Shown one piece after another: positions 31,412-43,728 of a DNA stretch of 64,000 nucleotides. Location: assembly GCF_964355755.1 (NCBI RefSeq), contig NC_092680.1, forward strand, positions 10,269,001 to 10,333,000, read 5' to 3'. Under the pieces are notes generated by a model that worked only from the letters and a program-made list of their open reading frames with translations, was not told the origin of the DNA and did no database searches. Numbering within the stretch: position 1 is the stretch's first letter; each line of letters starts with the position of its first letter. The position numbers and the translations under genes are program-made. The stretch is from Antedon mediterranea (Eukaryota; Echinodermata; Crinoidea; Comatulida; Antedonidae).

Positions 31412-32165
31412 GCTGTTTTTGTACACTGCCACCGTTTTTGTACCTTGCCACTGTTTTTGTACCCAGCTGCCATCGTTTTTGTACCCTGCCACTGTTTTTG
31501 TACCCAGCTGCCATCGTTTTTGTACCCTGCCATCGTTTTTGTACCCTGCCACCGTTTTTGTACCCTGCCACCGTTTTTGTATCCTGCCACCGTTTTTGTA
31601 TCCTGCCACCGTTTTTGTACCCTGCCACCGTTTTTGTACCCTGCCACCGTTTTTGTACCCTGCTACTGTTTTTGTACCCAGCTGCCATCTATTTTGTACC
31701 CTGTCACCGTTTTTGTACCCTGCCACTGTTTTTGTACCCTGCTACTGTTTTTGTACCCTGCTACTGTTTTTGTACCCTGCTACTGTTTTTGTACCCATCT
31801 GCCATCGTTTTTGTACCCTGCCACCGTTTTTGTACCCTGCCACCGTTTTTGTACCCTGCCACCGTTTTTGTACCCTGCTACTGTTTTTGTACCCAGCTGC
31901 CATCTATTTTGTACCCTGTCACCGTTTTTGTACCCTGCTACTGTTTTTGTACCCTGCTACTGTTTTTGTACCCAGCTGCCATCGATTTTGTACCCTGCCA
32001 CCGTTTTTGTACCCTGTCGCTGTTTGTGTACTCTGCCACTGTTTTTGTACCCTGCCACTGTTTTTATACCCTGCCTCCGTTTTTGTACCCAGTCAATGTT
32101 TTTGTAAAAAACAATTTTTTTTTTACAAGTGTTGTACCCAGAAACTGTTTTTGTAATGTTGTCAT
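31412..32165. repeat. 19-bp minisatellite, block 2
   Basis: The same unit as block 1, about 38 copies. Sub-variants CTGCTACTG and CAGCTGCCATC are arranged in a higher-order pattern, for example near 31665-31790 and again near 31875-31990, suggesting segmental duplication within the array. Confidence 0.9.
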
Positions 32166-32511
32166 CGTTTTATAACAAAATACGTGATAATTGCAAATAA
32201 ATATAATTTCATTTTCAATTTAATTTTATTTCCACAATATAATAACATACATACAGGATAATAAATGCAATGAAGTAATCATGTGGGGAGAGAGTCATAA
32301 TAAGTCAGTCAGTAAGTTTGACCCACCACGAAATATAACATTAAATACGAATACGAAAAATAAAAAAATATATATACATAAACTAATAATAAATAAAAGA
32401 AAACAAAGCTACAATTTATTGCTCCCCTTTTTTAAAAATCCATTCTGAAAAACGTATGACTTTTAATTATTCATGATCTAACGTTATTAAATAAAAGGTG
32501 GTGGTCAAGCT

Positions 32512-32772
32512 AGCTCTGCAGGTGACGGCCGCCGCATGCATATCTCGCCAGTTTCCCGTATTCTTATGTTGTTCGTTTTGGTAAATATGCGGCTGAACAT
32601 GTATCCAAACGCGTAAATAGCGCTGTGCTCTGATGGTGCTTCGACACCAGAAATTACTTCTGGTGCAGTCCATGGAAAGCATTTCTTCCACCTAATCTTC
32701 TCCTCCGATGACAACTTTAAAGGAGTAGGCCTATTCCGTCCGGTCCGAAACGCCTTGCCATAATCTATTGTT
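32512..32772 (-). pseudogene. Protein kinase C-lobe fragment
   Basis: An 86-codon open stretch on the minus strand. It reads IDYGKAF (the DFG position, here DYG), then KKCFPWTAPEVISG (APE motif), SAIYAFGYMFSRIF (subdomain IX, where the usual aspartate is alanine) and RPSPAELA (near subdomain XI) before a stop. It is similar in style to the IDFGKA kinases that are multicopy in lancelet, coral and other invertebrates. There is no N-lobe or catalytic-loop segment nearby. The text just upstream ends AATAG, so it could be a last exon, but the substituted aspartate and short distance from APE to the stop favour a relic. Confidence 0.5.
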
Positions 32773-34257
32773 ACAGGTATAAATTAATTTTACCATCAAT
32801 CATGAAGCACGTACCACGTTATTACCTGTAAGAGAAAAGACAATTGGGAAAATGAGAAAATAACTGTAAAATAATCACTGAATTGTGTATGGTATAATTG
32901 AATTTAATGTATGATAATGAAAAATTAGTGGCTTAATTAAAAAAAATTACGCATAGGCCTATAACAGATTCTTACTATTGATATCATTATGGACATACTC
33001 CTGAGTTGTGGAAATTAGGATATTTTATACGAATATATATTAGGCCTACTGATATACTGTAAATAAGACCTCTTTAGTCCTACTTCACACGTTTACGTAG
33101 ATCTATCTGATAAGAATTTGTTAATTATTTTATTTTTATCGGCACGTTGATTTCTACCTACCATGCAAACGCATGCAGCAAGTCAGATTTTCCTCCACAA
33201 TGAATCTTCCGAGAAAGATCTTTTATTTATTTTCGATGCGCTTCCATTCAATTTTAAAATCGCTTTGATGCCTGCCGCCTCAATCCATCAAGAGGAATGG
33301 CGGGGGATATTTGAACTCCGTGGTATATCTGGCTAAGGCCTACCCTTTTGCGATTAATTCTTTCCAATAGTTCTGTTGTAGGCTACATTTTCTTCCACGG
33401 GCTCGTCGTTTATATTATCAAGTAGACGGTCATTGATGACCGAGTCTACGCATTTATCTCGTATAAAATCGCGTAGAGTTATCAAATTTAAATTGTGTTC
33501 ATTTGTATCAATTATGTAGGCCTATGTTTGTTGCTGCTGTACATTGTCTACAAGATGTCCACCACCCAACAACAGGTGAATAAAACATGAAACACTAATA
33601 TACTTTCGTGATACATTTATAGCACTGTTCGGAAGTACTCATGATTGACTATCAATCCATTTTGTTCCCAAAATCGATCAAAGGGCTTCCAGCCTTTAAA
33701 ACGCTGCCTGATGACATACGAAATTTTGTGAAAGATATATATACTTTCCCATTAAATTTAATAAATTGAATATCACACGGCCATCCCAATTCCCTAACAA
33801 AACTATTGTTCATGTTTAAAAGTATTTATTTAATGTGTCTGTAGTTCTAGTTAAATTGCTTTGCATAAAGCAGCATTGAGAAATATTTAGATTATTATAA
33901 ACAACCACTAAAGTATTAATTTATTCCTGTACAAGGTCAGAAATCAAATTTCCCGCAAACTATTTTATAAAATCAGTGACCTATCTAATAGTAAATTGAT
34001 TGGTTAATACCCAGTCAGTGAGGACCTGATTGCCAAGCAGTGCCTGTTTGCTATTGGTCATTGGTAAGAGGAAGTTGAAAATGGACAGCAAGTTATTCTT
34101 AACACTTGCAGTCTTAAATAAACACGCTGGCATTTTTATTACACCACAGAGTATTATTCCTGTCAACTTATACCACAATTGACATGTTGAGGGGATAGGT
34201 CATCCACTGATTCAGTGGATGCCAAACGTAACGCTAAAGTAGCCTGGTCCGCGTAAT
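32773..34257. other. Non-coding stretch with one dispersed repeat copy
   Basis: No supported gene. 33670-33990 resembles 31229-31411. The rest is AT-rich with scattered AGGCCTA words. Confidence 0.45.
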
Positions 34258-34536
34258 GAATCACACAATTAAAGAAGAAATCACACAATTAAAGAAGGAA
34301 TCACACAATTAAAGAAGAAATCACACAATTAAAGAAGGAATCGCATATAAACAAAAGAAAGCATGAAAATATAAAAAGAAATGCACAAATAAAGAAGAGC
34401 TAAGCACAATTAAAGAAGTCCGCACAAATTCGAAAGCTCCTCGCACAATTAAAGAAGTTCGCAACAAAATCAAAAGCTCCTCGCACAATTAAAGAAGTCC
34501 GCAACAAATTCGAAAGTACCTCGCACAATTAGAGTA

Positions 34537-35680
34537 CAGTAGTCCATATGGAACGCCATCGCTGCCTCCGGCAGCAGCAAACTTTAATTCTATTCGGCTC
34601 TTTTACCATTACGTTCGGCTCTTTTACCATTCGGCGCATTTCTATTCGGCCTTTTTACCATTACGTACGGCTCTTTCAGCATTCAGCTCATTTCTATTTG
34701 GCCCATTTTGTACCATTACGTTCGGCTCTTTCAGCTTTCGGCTCTTTTTTATTCGGCCAATTTACCATTACGTTCGGCTCTTTCAGCATTCGGCTCTTTT
34801 TTATTCGGCCCATTTAACATTACGTTCGGCTCTTTTTGATTCGGCCCTTTTTTATTCGGCTCTTTCTGCATTACGTTGGGCTCTTTTTAAATCGGCATTT
34901 TTTTATATGGCGCAATTAAAATCTAACCTTTGACATGGGGTCAAATGGAAGAGAATCAACGACTGGAAATGAGTCTATGAAAAGTTTACAAACATTTCAT
35001 CATCATGGCGCCAACCATGAGTAGCCAACCGATTAAAGATGTGTTGAATAACCTAAATTAATTCATCTTTTAACAAATTTTGAGAGAGAAAGGGTAAATT
35101 ATTATTATTAAATGTTTGGCTGACACTAGGCGAGGCCTAGCTAGCCTAGGCCATAAATCAAACCTTTTCTCTCTCAAAATGGTCAATAAGGTGGGAAAAT
35201 TGCAAGTTCTCTAACTAACACATTAATCATGTCAATAAAATGATTTAGTTATATTGAAATAGCCTTCAAATTCATTTAATTCAACCAACCAAACACTCTA
35301 CATGCTGCATCTATATGTTTTGTAAACTTTTCATAGACTCATTTCCAGCCGTTGATTTTCTTCCATTTGACCCCATGTAAAAGGTTAGAATTTAATTGCG
35401 CCGCATAAAAAAGGGCCAAATCAAAAAGAGTCGAACGTAATGCAGAAAGAGCCGAATAAAAAAGGGCCGAATTAAAAAGAGCCGAATGCTGAAAGAGCCG
35501 AACGTAATGGTAAATGGGCCGAATAAAAAAGAGCCGAATGCTGAAAGAGCCGAACGTAATGGTAAATGGGCCGAATAGAAATGCGCCGAATGCTAAAAGA
35601 GCCGAACGTAATGGTAAAAGAGCCGAATAGAATTAAAGTTTCCTGCCGGAGGCAGCAATGGCGTTCCATACGGACTACTG
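34537..35680. mobile_element. Foldback A, TA-flanked, arms of TTCGGCTC repeats
   Basis: Bounded by TA (34535-34536, 35681-35682). Ends are inverted: CAGTAGTCCATATGGAACG on the left, with one change on the right. Each arm then holds many degenerate units of CATTACGTTCGGCTCTTT and ATTCGGCCC. The middle (about 34925-35380) is also partly inverted (CCATTTGACCCCATGT at both sides). 1144 bp, Tc1/mariner-like target. It sits at the inner edge of the outer element's left arm. Confidence 0.8.
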
Positions 35681-35704
35681 TACTTTAATTGCGTATACCG
35701 GATA

Positions 35705-37236
35705 TTCACCCCCTGGACATTTACCCCCCGGACAACTACCCCCCGGACAACCACCACCTGGACCACTACCCCCTTAGGACAACTACCCCTTTAGGACAAC
35801 TACCCCCCGGACAAATACCCCCCGGACAACTACCCCCTTAGGACAACAACCCCCTTAGGACAACTACCCCCTGGACAACTACCCCCCGGACAATTACCCC
35901 CTAGGAACAATTATCCCCTAGGAACAATTATCCCCCCGGACCATTCAACAACCTGATTCTGCAACAGTGTATAATAGGAATTAATAACTATATTTTAATT
36001 CGTTACTTTGACGAATTACTATTCATTATTGTAAACAAAAGTAAAAGATTGAACATAAATATAGCCTGGTATAAACTGAAGATTGTCACACATGATCATA
36101 GGATAGTCGAACGTATTATATAGTACTCCCTGTATTTACTGTAAAGACTGGGTTCGCTAATAATAATAATAATTTTTTCGTCAGGACAATGCTTCGATAA
36201 CCACTGGTCTTAAAAGAATTAATTTTTGTCTCAAATTTGTCATATATGTATTTTTGTACACTTGAAGAATAATATCACTTTTGATATTTGACCTCAATGT
36301 TCACTCACCGAATAAACGTCGATCTTTAAATAAATTCCCCTCAAATAAACGGTGACCATGTCACTCCCATGAAACATCATATGAAATAATCGGCGTCTAT
36401 TTCCATTAGATTATACCCCCTCCCATTGAATAAACAACTTTCTTCCAATAAATGTCCACCTAAAAACCACCTAAACAATAAACAGCCCAGGCCGTTTTTT
36501 CAATAAATACGGTACTTTAAATCTAGCGCATCTAGGGTCTAGCGTGCTGTTAAACAGAATAATCGGTTAAAAACGGGTGTTTCGAAACTAGAGACCCGAG
36601 ACCAGAGACCAGAGACCCAATACGAAAAGGGAGACCTAAATATACGAAAAGGGAGACCCACGTACGAAAAGGGAGACCCCACTATACGAAAAGGGAGACC
36701 CTAATATACGAAAAGGGAGACCTAAATATACGAAAAGGGAGACCCAGTTATACGAAAGGGAGACCCAAATATACAAAATGGGAGACCCAAATATACGAAA
36801 AGGGAGACCCACTATAAGAAAAGAGAGACCCCACTATAAGAAAAGGGAGACCCCACTATACGAAAAGAGAGACCACACTATACGAAAAGGGAGACCCTAA
36901 TATACGAAAAGGGAGACCCAAATATAGGTCTCCCTTTTCGTATTGGGTCTCGTGTCAGGTCTCTGGTCTCGGGTCTCTATTTTCGAAACACCCGTTAAAA
37001 ACAGATGATTTCATTTTTACAGAAACCGGTCCTATATATTTGTCTACTTTTGGATGGGGGGGGGGGGGGGGTAGTTGACCGGGGGGTAGTTGTCCGGGGG
37101 GTTGTTATCCTAAGGGGGTAGTTGTCCTAAGGGGTAGTTGTCCGGGGGGTAGTTGTCCGGGGGGTAGTTGTCCTAAGGGGGTAGTTGTCCGGGTGGTAAA
37201 CATCCGGGGGGTAACTGTCTAGGGGGTAGGTGTCCT
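35705..37236. mobile_element. Foldback B, arms of CCCCCCGGACAACTAC repeats
   Basis: Left arm 35705-35940 is a tandem of CCCCCCGGACAACTAC and CCCCTTAGGACAACTAC; right arm about 37050-37236 is the inverted version (GGGGGGTAGTTGTCC, CCTAAGGGGGTAG). A G homopolymer marks the inner right edge. The 1.1-kb middle is AT-rich and contains foldback C. Confidence 0.75.
36574..36994. mobile_element. Foldback C, repeats of TATACGAAAAGGGAGACC
   Basis: 421 bp flanked by TTAAAAA on both sides (36567-36573, 36995-37001), a clear 7-bp target duplication. Ends are inverted: CGGGTGTTTCGAAA, then AGAGACCCGAGACC. About fifteen tandem units of roughly 22 bp (TATACGAAAAGGGAGACCC) fill the left side, while the right arm is short. 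Confidence 0.8.
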
Positions 37237-37580
37237 AGAACCCTTTAATTGTGTGTGAGGTACTTTCGAATTTGTTGCGGACTTCTTTAATTGTGCGAGG
37301 AGCTTTCGAATTTGTTGCGGACTTCTTTAATTGTGCGAGGGGCTTTCAAATTTGTTGCAGACCTCTTTAATTGTGCGAGGAGCTTTCGAATTTGTTGCGG
37401 ACTTCTTTAATTGTGCTTAGCTCTTCTTTAATTGTGCGTTTCTTCTTTATTTGTGCATTTCGTTTTGTATTTTCATGCTTTCTTTTGTTTATATGCGATT
37501 TCTTTTTTAATGTGCGATTTCTTCTTTAATTGTGTGATTCCTTCTTTAATTGTGTAATTCCTTCTTTAATTGTGTGATTC

Positions 37581-38444
37581 TGTGTTATAGTGTGCGTGAC
37601 AGTTGTGGGCCACCGTAGAGAATAATAAATCGCTGCAACTAAACTTCGGACAAATCATCATAGACAAAATTAAATGAAAAAACAAACAAAAATAAATAAA
37701 TAAAAACCTAATACAATGCAGTAATTGTACACTTAAATAAATACTTTAAAACAATCAGTAAGTAAATATACACATTCATTATTAACTTTTAAAATGTCTG
37801 AGAGATCATAACTTAAAATGAAAAAAAAAACTAAATAAAAAAAAAAAACTTGTAGTGAGCCACCTATAAGGTTGCCGAGTATGACGTCACCAAACAACAA
37901 CAAACATATTTTAATAATGTGCTCTGGTTGTGTGGTGGTGGTTGTTATTAATACGTTCGTCGATTGGAAAAACACATAATAATTTATAAAAAGGAAATGC
38001 TTTTCCATTGGTTTCGGATGTTATTGAATATAATTTGTTAAGGTATAGTATGTTACATATAGATTATTATATAAATAAACGCGTAATGACGTGAAACGAG
38101 ACTGTTTAATTCAAGACTAGCCTAGCCCTAGCTAGAGGCGGCCTACCTAGCATAGCCTAGCTACTAGGCCTAAGTTACTAGGCTAAGTAAGTTTAAAGTT
38201 GAGTGACACATTTTGGTGTCCAGCCTATTAGTATTAGTATCGCGCTAAAATTGAGGTACTGCTGTATTATTGTTGGAAATATGATATTAAAACTTTAGGC
38301 CTAGGCCTAGGTTTTAATGTTGGAAATGCTATTAATTAATTATTATATCATATTTCGTTAAATTAACACTTTTAATTGGTAGGTCTAACTAGGCTAATTC
38401 ATATTGGTATTTAGGAAGACCCGATAAACCTATTTCTGATTCGT
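37581..38444. other. AT-rich spacer, no gene seen
   Basis: Nothing supported as coding. A run of AGGCCTAG/CTAGCC words at 38110-38180 may be a low-copy repeat characteristic of this genome. Confidence 0.4.
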
Positions 38445-40724
38445 AGGGTATGTTCAGACTTACGGTGGAGTTATGTAAGCGGCGTACATATTTTTGTGTC
38501 TGAAACATGCCGCGGATTAGCGTTAGGGAGCTGGCGTTAATAACTCTAGCGGGAGAGGGTAGATTTCATATGCTAATCCAGTGATGCATCAGTGATTTTA
38601 ACCTTAAAGGGGGGTTCCGGGTTTAAAATGAATAATAAAAAATGTAAAATATATTTGTTTGTCTCTTGAACGGTAAAAGTTTCAATTTATATAAGCGCCC
38701 AGTGAAGCAGAACGAAGGCTGTGAAATGAGGCCAGATTACAAGTGCAGCTACGGCAAAATCACACTGTGGTTACAGAATAGGAAATTCGTGAAATGGTCA
38801 ATCTTCCGACGACTCGTTATCATTAACCATATCAATTACTTTTGTAAAATTATACTTATCTGATGTAATTTTAGTCGGTCTTCCCATTTATAAAGTCAAT
38901 TTTCTATGAAAATCCATCAAAACAGTGAAAAATTAGATAAGTTTGCACTTTACGTTTGCCGATTTTCGCACTGACTTAGGGAAAGCCTTCAAAATCAATG
39001 AAGCGTAGCGTATACATTCCTGCTCTCTCTCTCGAGGAGAGCGAGACGACGATACACGAGCTCTCTCTGCCCATGCCTGGCATCGTCACGTGATAAGCAG
39101 ATACAGTATACAATACCAAACTGGTCGGGTCGAGTATACCCCGTCTATAATCACAACATGAACGATGTACAGTATTTGATTGAAGGTCGACTCGACCTAC
39201 CGGAATGGTATAGATAATATAGCTCGAATGAGAGAGAGTTGAAATATTTGTAAACATAAGTATTGCTAATTTTAACAAGTGTAGCTTATATTATAGTAAA
39301 AAGGCCTGGTAGTATCAATTCGCATAGGCTCTACTACACTAGCTAGCTCAATTTTTAACTGGGCCGGATCGGCTAGGTCTCCTTCCTACTACCGGTCTAC
39401 TTGTTTGATGCAGTATCCGCTTTTTTGGAGAGTAAACTAGGCCTAGGCCTATTTTAGGCCTACTTTTAGACGATCGGACACCATATGTGCGGACGGCGAT
39501 CGGACCTTGTTTTGCCTCAATATTTACAGCCGATTTTTGTAGAACGTTTTAGGTTTAGATTGTTTAGGAGTTTGGTTGATAGGATGGGTTTGGAATCCAC
39601 TGAGTTTTGTTATTTATGGGCCAATCGTTTAGTAATAGGCTAGCTAGGCCCATGAATGATGGCCCCAATGTTTTAACGTAGCCATCGTGGCATGGAATAC
39701 CTAGTCAGAAATGGCTCTCACCCATGAATAAAATGATTTAGGCTAGGCCTAGCCTAGTACGTGAAGCTGATATACGATCTGTACTATTCGAGGTATAAAA
39801 ATTTATGACTCTGTAATCTGTACTACTGTAAATTTTGTATTTCATTAAATGTCAAATAAATATATGCTACTACTGTTATTAATATTACACTTTAGGCCTA
39901 GCTTAGAAAATCTACAAAAAATGTATTTCACAATGATCGGGTGTTCGTCGTTTGACAGGGGAGAGAGAACACAACGTACATGCTTGACGTCGCGAGTTTG
40001 GAATCCACTGATGACGTGATTTTGTGAATATCTCATGAATATTAATGAGCTTCCCTAAGCTGCTGAAAAACAGACTTTCCATGAATTTACCCTAAAATGT
40101 ATATGAAATTTAATTTTTTTAATTTCTCGTTATTACTTCTTCATTCTGACATGTCTATATTGTTATAATATTTTTTATTTAATAAATAAACGATATTTAA
40201 AAGCAATTTTAAACCCAGAATCCCCCTTTAACCAATGAAAATACACGACCACGATTAGCAGACAGCAACTACATACCCTTACCCTATGATACGACAGCGA
40301 AATAGCCATGTCAAATGTATTTTCAGGTTCAGATTTTATTTTAAGTTGGCATCAGTGATATGATATTTTTATAAATTAAATCATATAATCAGATAATTGT
40401 CCGTGTAACAATTACGTTTTAAATTATTTTGAATTAAAATGCAATTCTACAAGTAGTAAGAACAAATCAGTATACAGTATTTGAAGGTAAACATTATATA
40501 AATTAAAAAAAAAAAAAACAATGTAAACAATGTTAACTTTCATGCATTGTCATGAATGTATACATATAGTTCTATCTGCTTTGACCTGATCAGAGTGTTT
40601 TAAACGCAAGGCATTGTTGGAATGTTGGTCGTTGTGTCTGAACACCTTGGCTTTTAACGCCACAGATTACCGTACGCCTTGCGTAGATAACTCCACCGTA
40701 ACTCCGTGAGTCTGAACATACCCT
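38445..40724. mobile_element. Foldback D (outer), ends AGGGTATGTTCAGACT
   Basis: Inverted ends AGGGTATGTTCAGACTTACGG (left) and its counterpart near 40690-40724, followed inward by GGTGGAGTTAT on both sides. 2.28 kb. It contains foldback E. No protein-coding frame is supported. Confidence 0.72.
38608..40227. mobile_element. Foldback E (inner), TTAA-flanked
   Basis: Flanked by TTAA (38604-38607, 40228-40231). Inverted ends AGGGGGGTTCCGGGTTTAAA and, on the right, the version with two changes. The TTAA target resembles piggyBac-type elements, but the ends are not those of classical piggyBac. 1.62 kb with no transposase. GGAATCCACTGA occurs at 39592 and 39991. Confidence 0.7.
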
Positions 40725-41027
40725 TAATCCTTTTTATACTTCTTGATTTAATTGTGTGTTCCCCGTGACTTGACACACTGAATGACATGAGCAAACAATA
40801 ATAATAATATATTGAATTTAAATGAAGGATTGAGTTGTAAATTTGCTCTAAATTAACAAAATCCATTAGGTAAGTGTCTACACTGACGGAGGAGTAAAAT
40901 CTCTCAAATAAAGTTTATTTTTTTCAGTACAACATCCTATGACCAACAATAAAAATGCAATCATCTGCAATTTTCATCATATCTAATTCATACACAACTA
41001 CAGTAACACACAGTATAACTCCTACGG

Positions 41028-42752
41028 GTCAGTCTAATTATCGAAAACAACCGAAAAAAAACCCGAAAACAACCATAAACTACCGAAAAACAACCGTAAA
41101 CAAAATAAAAAAATCTAAATACCGAAAACAAATTTGTATAATATTTTTTTTAATGACGCCCTCTACTATGGGTGTTTCTAAAGCCAAGACTATGCAGATA
41201 GAAAACCGTGCGCGCAAAAGCCAAGAAAGAGTGTTCAAAGACCCTACAAAATGGTAGTGTGCACAAAATACAACTCAAAATGGGTATTGCTAAACACCGC
41301 AAACCCCGCAAACCCCCGCAAACCTCCAAAAAAACATAGCAAACCCCATCGAACCAACATAAAAGTGATTGAATCATGTAGTGTACAACCCACTGGGTAT
41401 ATCCATGTAAAAAAAATATTAAATTTCTACTGTTAACTACTTATTTTTTAGGTAAAACATCATTTTTTGGTAAAAAATGATTGCTAAACCCCGCAAACCT
41501 CCAAAAAAATATAGCAAACCCCACCGAACCAACATATAAGTGATTGAATCATGTAGTGTACAACCCCACTGGGTATATCCATGTAAAAAAAATATTAAAT
41601 TTCTACTGTTAACTACTTATTTTTGGGGTAAAACATCATTTTTTGGTCAAAAATTATTGCTAATTTTTAACCAAAAAGTTATGTTTTATCCCCAAAAAAG
41701 TAGTTAACAGTAGAAATTTAATAATTTATATACCCAGTGGGTTGTACACTACATGATTCAATCACTTTTATGTTGGTTCGGTGGGGTTTGCTATGGTTTT
41801 TTGGAGGTTTGTAGGGTTTAGCAATCATTTTTTACCAAAAAATGATGTTTTACCTAAAAAATAAGTTGTTAACAGTAGAAATTTATTTTTTTTTTACATT
41901 GATATACCCAGTGGGTTGTACACTACATGATTCAATCACTTTTATGTTGGTTTGGTGGGGTTTGCTATGTTTTTTTGGAGGTTTGCGAGGTTTGCGGTGT
42001 TTAGCAATACCCCTCAAAATCGTACAAATTCAATGATTTACACTGTAGACTGCAGGGGCGGACGCAGGGGTGTTGCCCCAGTTGCCCGGGCTATCAATCT
42101 ATAATAATTAATTTGTATTAATTGATTTTAATTGCTAGAATTGATTAATTACCGGAAGTACCTTCGTCGGGTACCTCCTCTGACCTTCGCATTGAACGCA
42201 AAAAATGTTTGTGTTTGTGTTTATACCGGCCGAAAAACAGGCGTGATACGATCTGTTTGCTACTGTAGCCCGATTGTCATTTCTATTTATCGTTAATTTT
42301 ACGTGCGAGAGTACCATTTCCGGCCATCTAGGGGTGTCATTTAACAAAAATTCCCTCGCCACAGGCCCCACTACAGGGCATGTGGAGCAAATACTTAGTA
42401 TCTACGGCCCTCTGAGGACTCTTGGGCAACCCCCTTAAAATAGTCTTGCAAGCTCCCCATTTACTTACAAAGTCTATAAACACATTTCGTTTTTAGTCTT
42501 TAGATTTTCAAAAACAAAGCATGATTTTACCTAACATTGTGTTTTCGTCACTTAAGTTACAGTAATACCATTTTGTAGGGTCTTCCTTGGCTTTTGCGCA
42601 CACGGTCTTCTCTCTGTCATGGTCTTAGCTCTAGAAACACCCATCAGTAGAGGGCAACATAAACAAAAATGATACAAATTTCTTTTCGGTATTTAGATTA
42701 TTTTATTTTGTTTTCGGTTGTTTATGGTTGTTTTCGGTAATTTTAGACTGAC
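41028..42752. mobile_element. Foldback F (outer), repeats of CGAAAACAACC
   Basis: Left arm 41028-41265 reads GTCAGTCTAATTATCGAAAA with several CCGAAAACAAC units, then GACGCCCTCTACT and GGGTGTTTCTA. The right arm 42570-42752 is its inverted copy (AGAAACACCCATCAGTAGAGGG, GGTTGTTTTCGGT, TTAGACTGAC). Foldback G lies within. Exact edges uncertain. Confidence 0.72.
41282..42012. mobile_element. Foldback G (inner), 8-bp duplication CTCAAAAT
   Basis: 731 bp, flanked by CTCAAAAT (41274-41281 and 42013-42020), fitting an 8-bp target duplication as made by hAT-like transposases. Inverted ends GGGTATTGCTAAACACCGCA. It is nearly palindromic throughout with a centre near 41655, and each arm repeats CCCACTGGGTATATCCATG and AGTGATTGAATCATGTAG blocks twice. 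Confidence 0.8.
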
Positions 42753-42931
42753 CGACTCCTAGGTTCCAAATACATAATGGAAATATGGAAAAATATAATA
42801 ATGGAAACTTGAGTTAATCGTATGGCGTTTCTAGGACACTAGGTTGCTGGGTTGGATCCATTATTTCTTTTAAAAATGTGTGGGAGCATTAACATTTACT
42901 TTTTGATACCTATTTCTGACACTACAGACAA

Positions 42932-43140
42932 TCTATAAATTTACGTAAGGGCAAAATTCGGTAAATCGCGCTTTTCTAAAATGTTTACTCGATGGTATGT
43001 AAAGTTGGTTCGTACTTTCGGTACTGATTTTAACCACCTGTTCACTAATTAAATTGAGTTCGATAATTAGTTATTGACAATTAAAACGAATTTAGGTGCA
43101 ACGATTTGCCCCAAATAGGGGTGTTTCCCGATCGTGGTAT
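42932..43140 (+). mobile_element. Helitron-like 5' end
   Basis: Begins A|TCTATAAATTTACGTAAGG and continues GCAAAATTCGGTAAATCGCG; the same sequence starts again at 63826. The TC start after A fits a Helitron 5' terminus. The other end was not located; the right edge given is where I stop seeing similarity to known text. Confidence 0.5.
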
Positions 43141-43728
43141 ACACTGTCTAATGGATGTCCTCTTGAAAAATACCTGAACACAATAATACAAGGATGCTTC
43201 GCAAATACAAATAAACTTTATTACTGTGAGTGTGGGTAGGCCCTACTGTTCTATTACACATAATATACTGTACAAATAAATAAACTTTATTACTGACAGT
43301 TGCTTAACGTTTGTATTAATTAATAATTAAAAAATATATAAACGTCATAGTGGTGTATCGTTACACATACTTTACTATTTTACTGTATTTAGTGGTATAT
43401 TATTTATAGGCCTATACAAAATAAAACAAATACTGAGTGGATAAGAATATATTTAAAAATTGTTCCTCTTTGTATCCTTTTCCCCATCTCTCAACACTAC
43501 ACACAAAACACAAATTTGGTTTGTTAATAAATGAGTCCATTTTGTGACAAGTTTCTCTTTCGGAAATAATTCTCAGGGTACTAATTTTGGTTGACTACAT
43601 AAATCATTGTGTCCATTTATTTGTTTCTGTAAACGACAATGTATTATAGTCATGCGGTACGTACATTTCCAGTTTTTTTCTCGCTGGAATTACTGTGTAT
43701 TCGAGAACCATCTGTGGGCACGACCTAG

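Larger units (their letters stand above)
34258..37580. mobile_element. Outer foldback element, arms of CACAATTAAAGAAG repeats
   Basis: Left arm 34258-34534 and right arm 37237-37580 are inverted copies. Both contain the same series: several TCACACAATTAAAGAAG units, then GCATATAAACAAAAG and GCACAAATAAAGAAG, then units alternating CACAATTAAAGAAGTCCGC with AAATTCGAAAGCTCCTC. Between the arms lie three other foldbacks. No coding capacity. Outer edges are approximate (TAATGAATCACAC on the left, GTGTGATTCTGTG on the right). Confidence 0.75.

Noticed and set aside
30214-32175. Many overlapping open frames of 64-283 codons on both strands
   Set aside because: All derive from the 19-bp minisatellite; open in multiple frames and both strands with the same peptide period, which is not how real genes behave.
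36574-36994. CRISPR-like spacing of GAAAAGGGAGACC repeats
   Set aside because: Units are contiguous (~22 bp) without unique spacers and lie in a foldback with a 7-bp target duplication.
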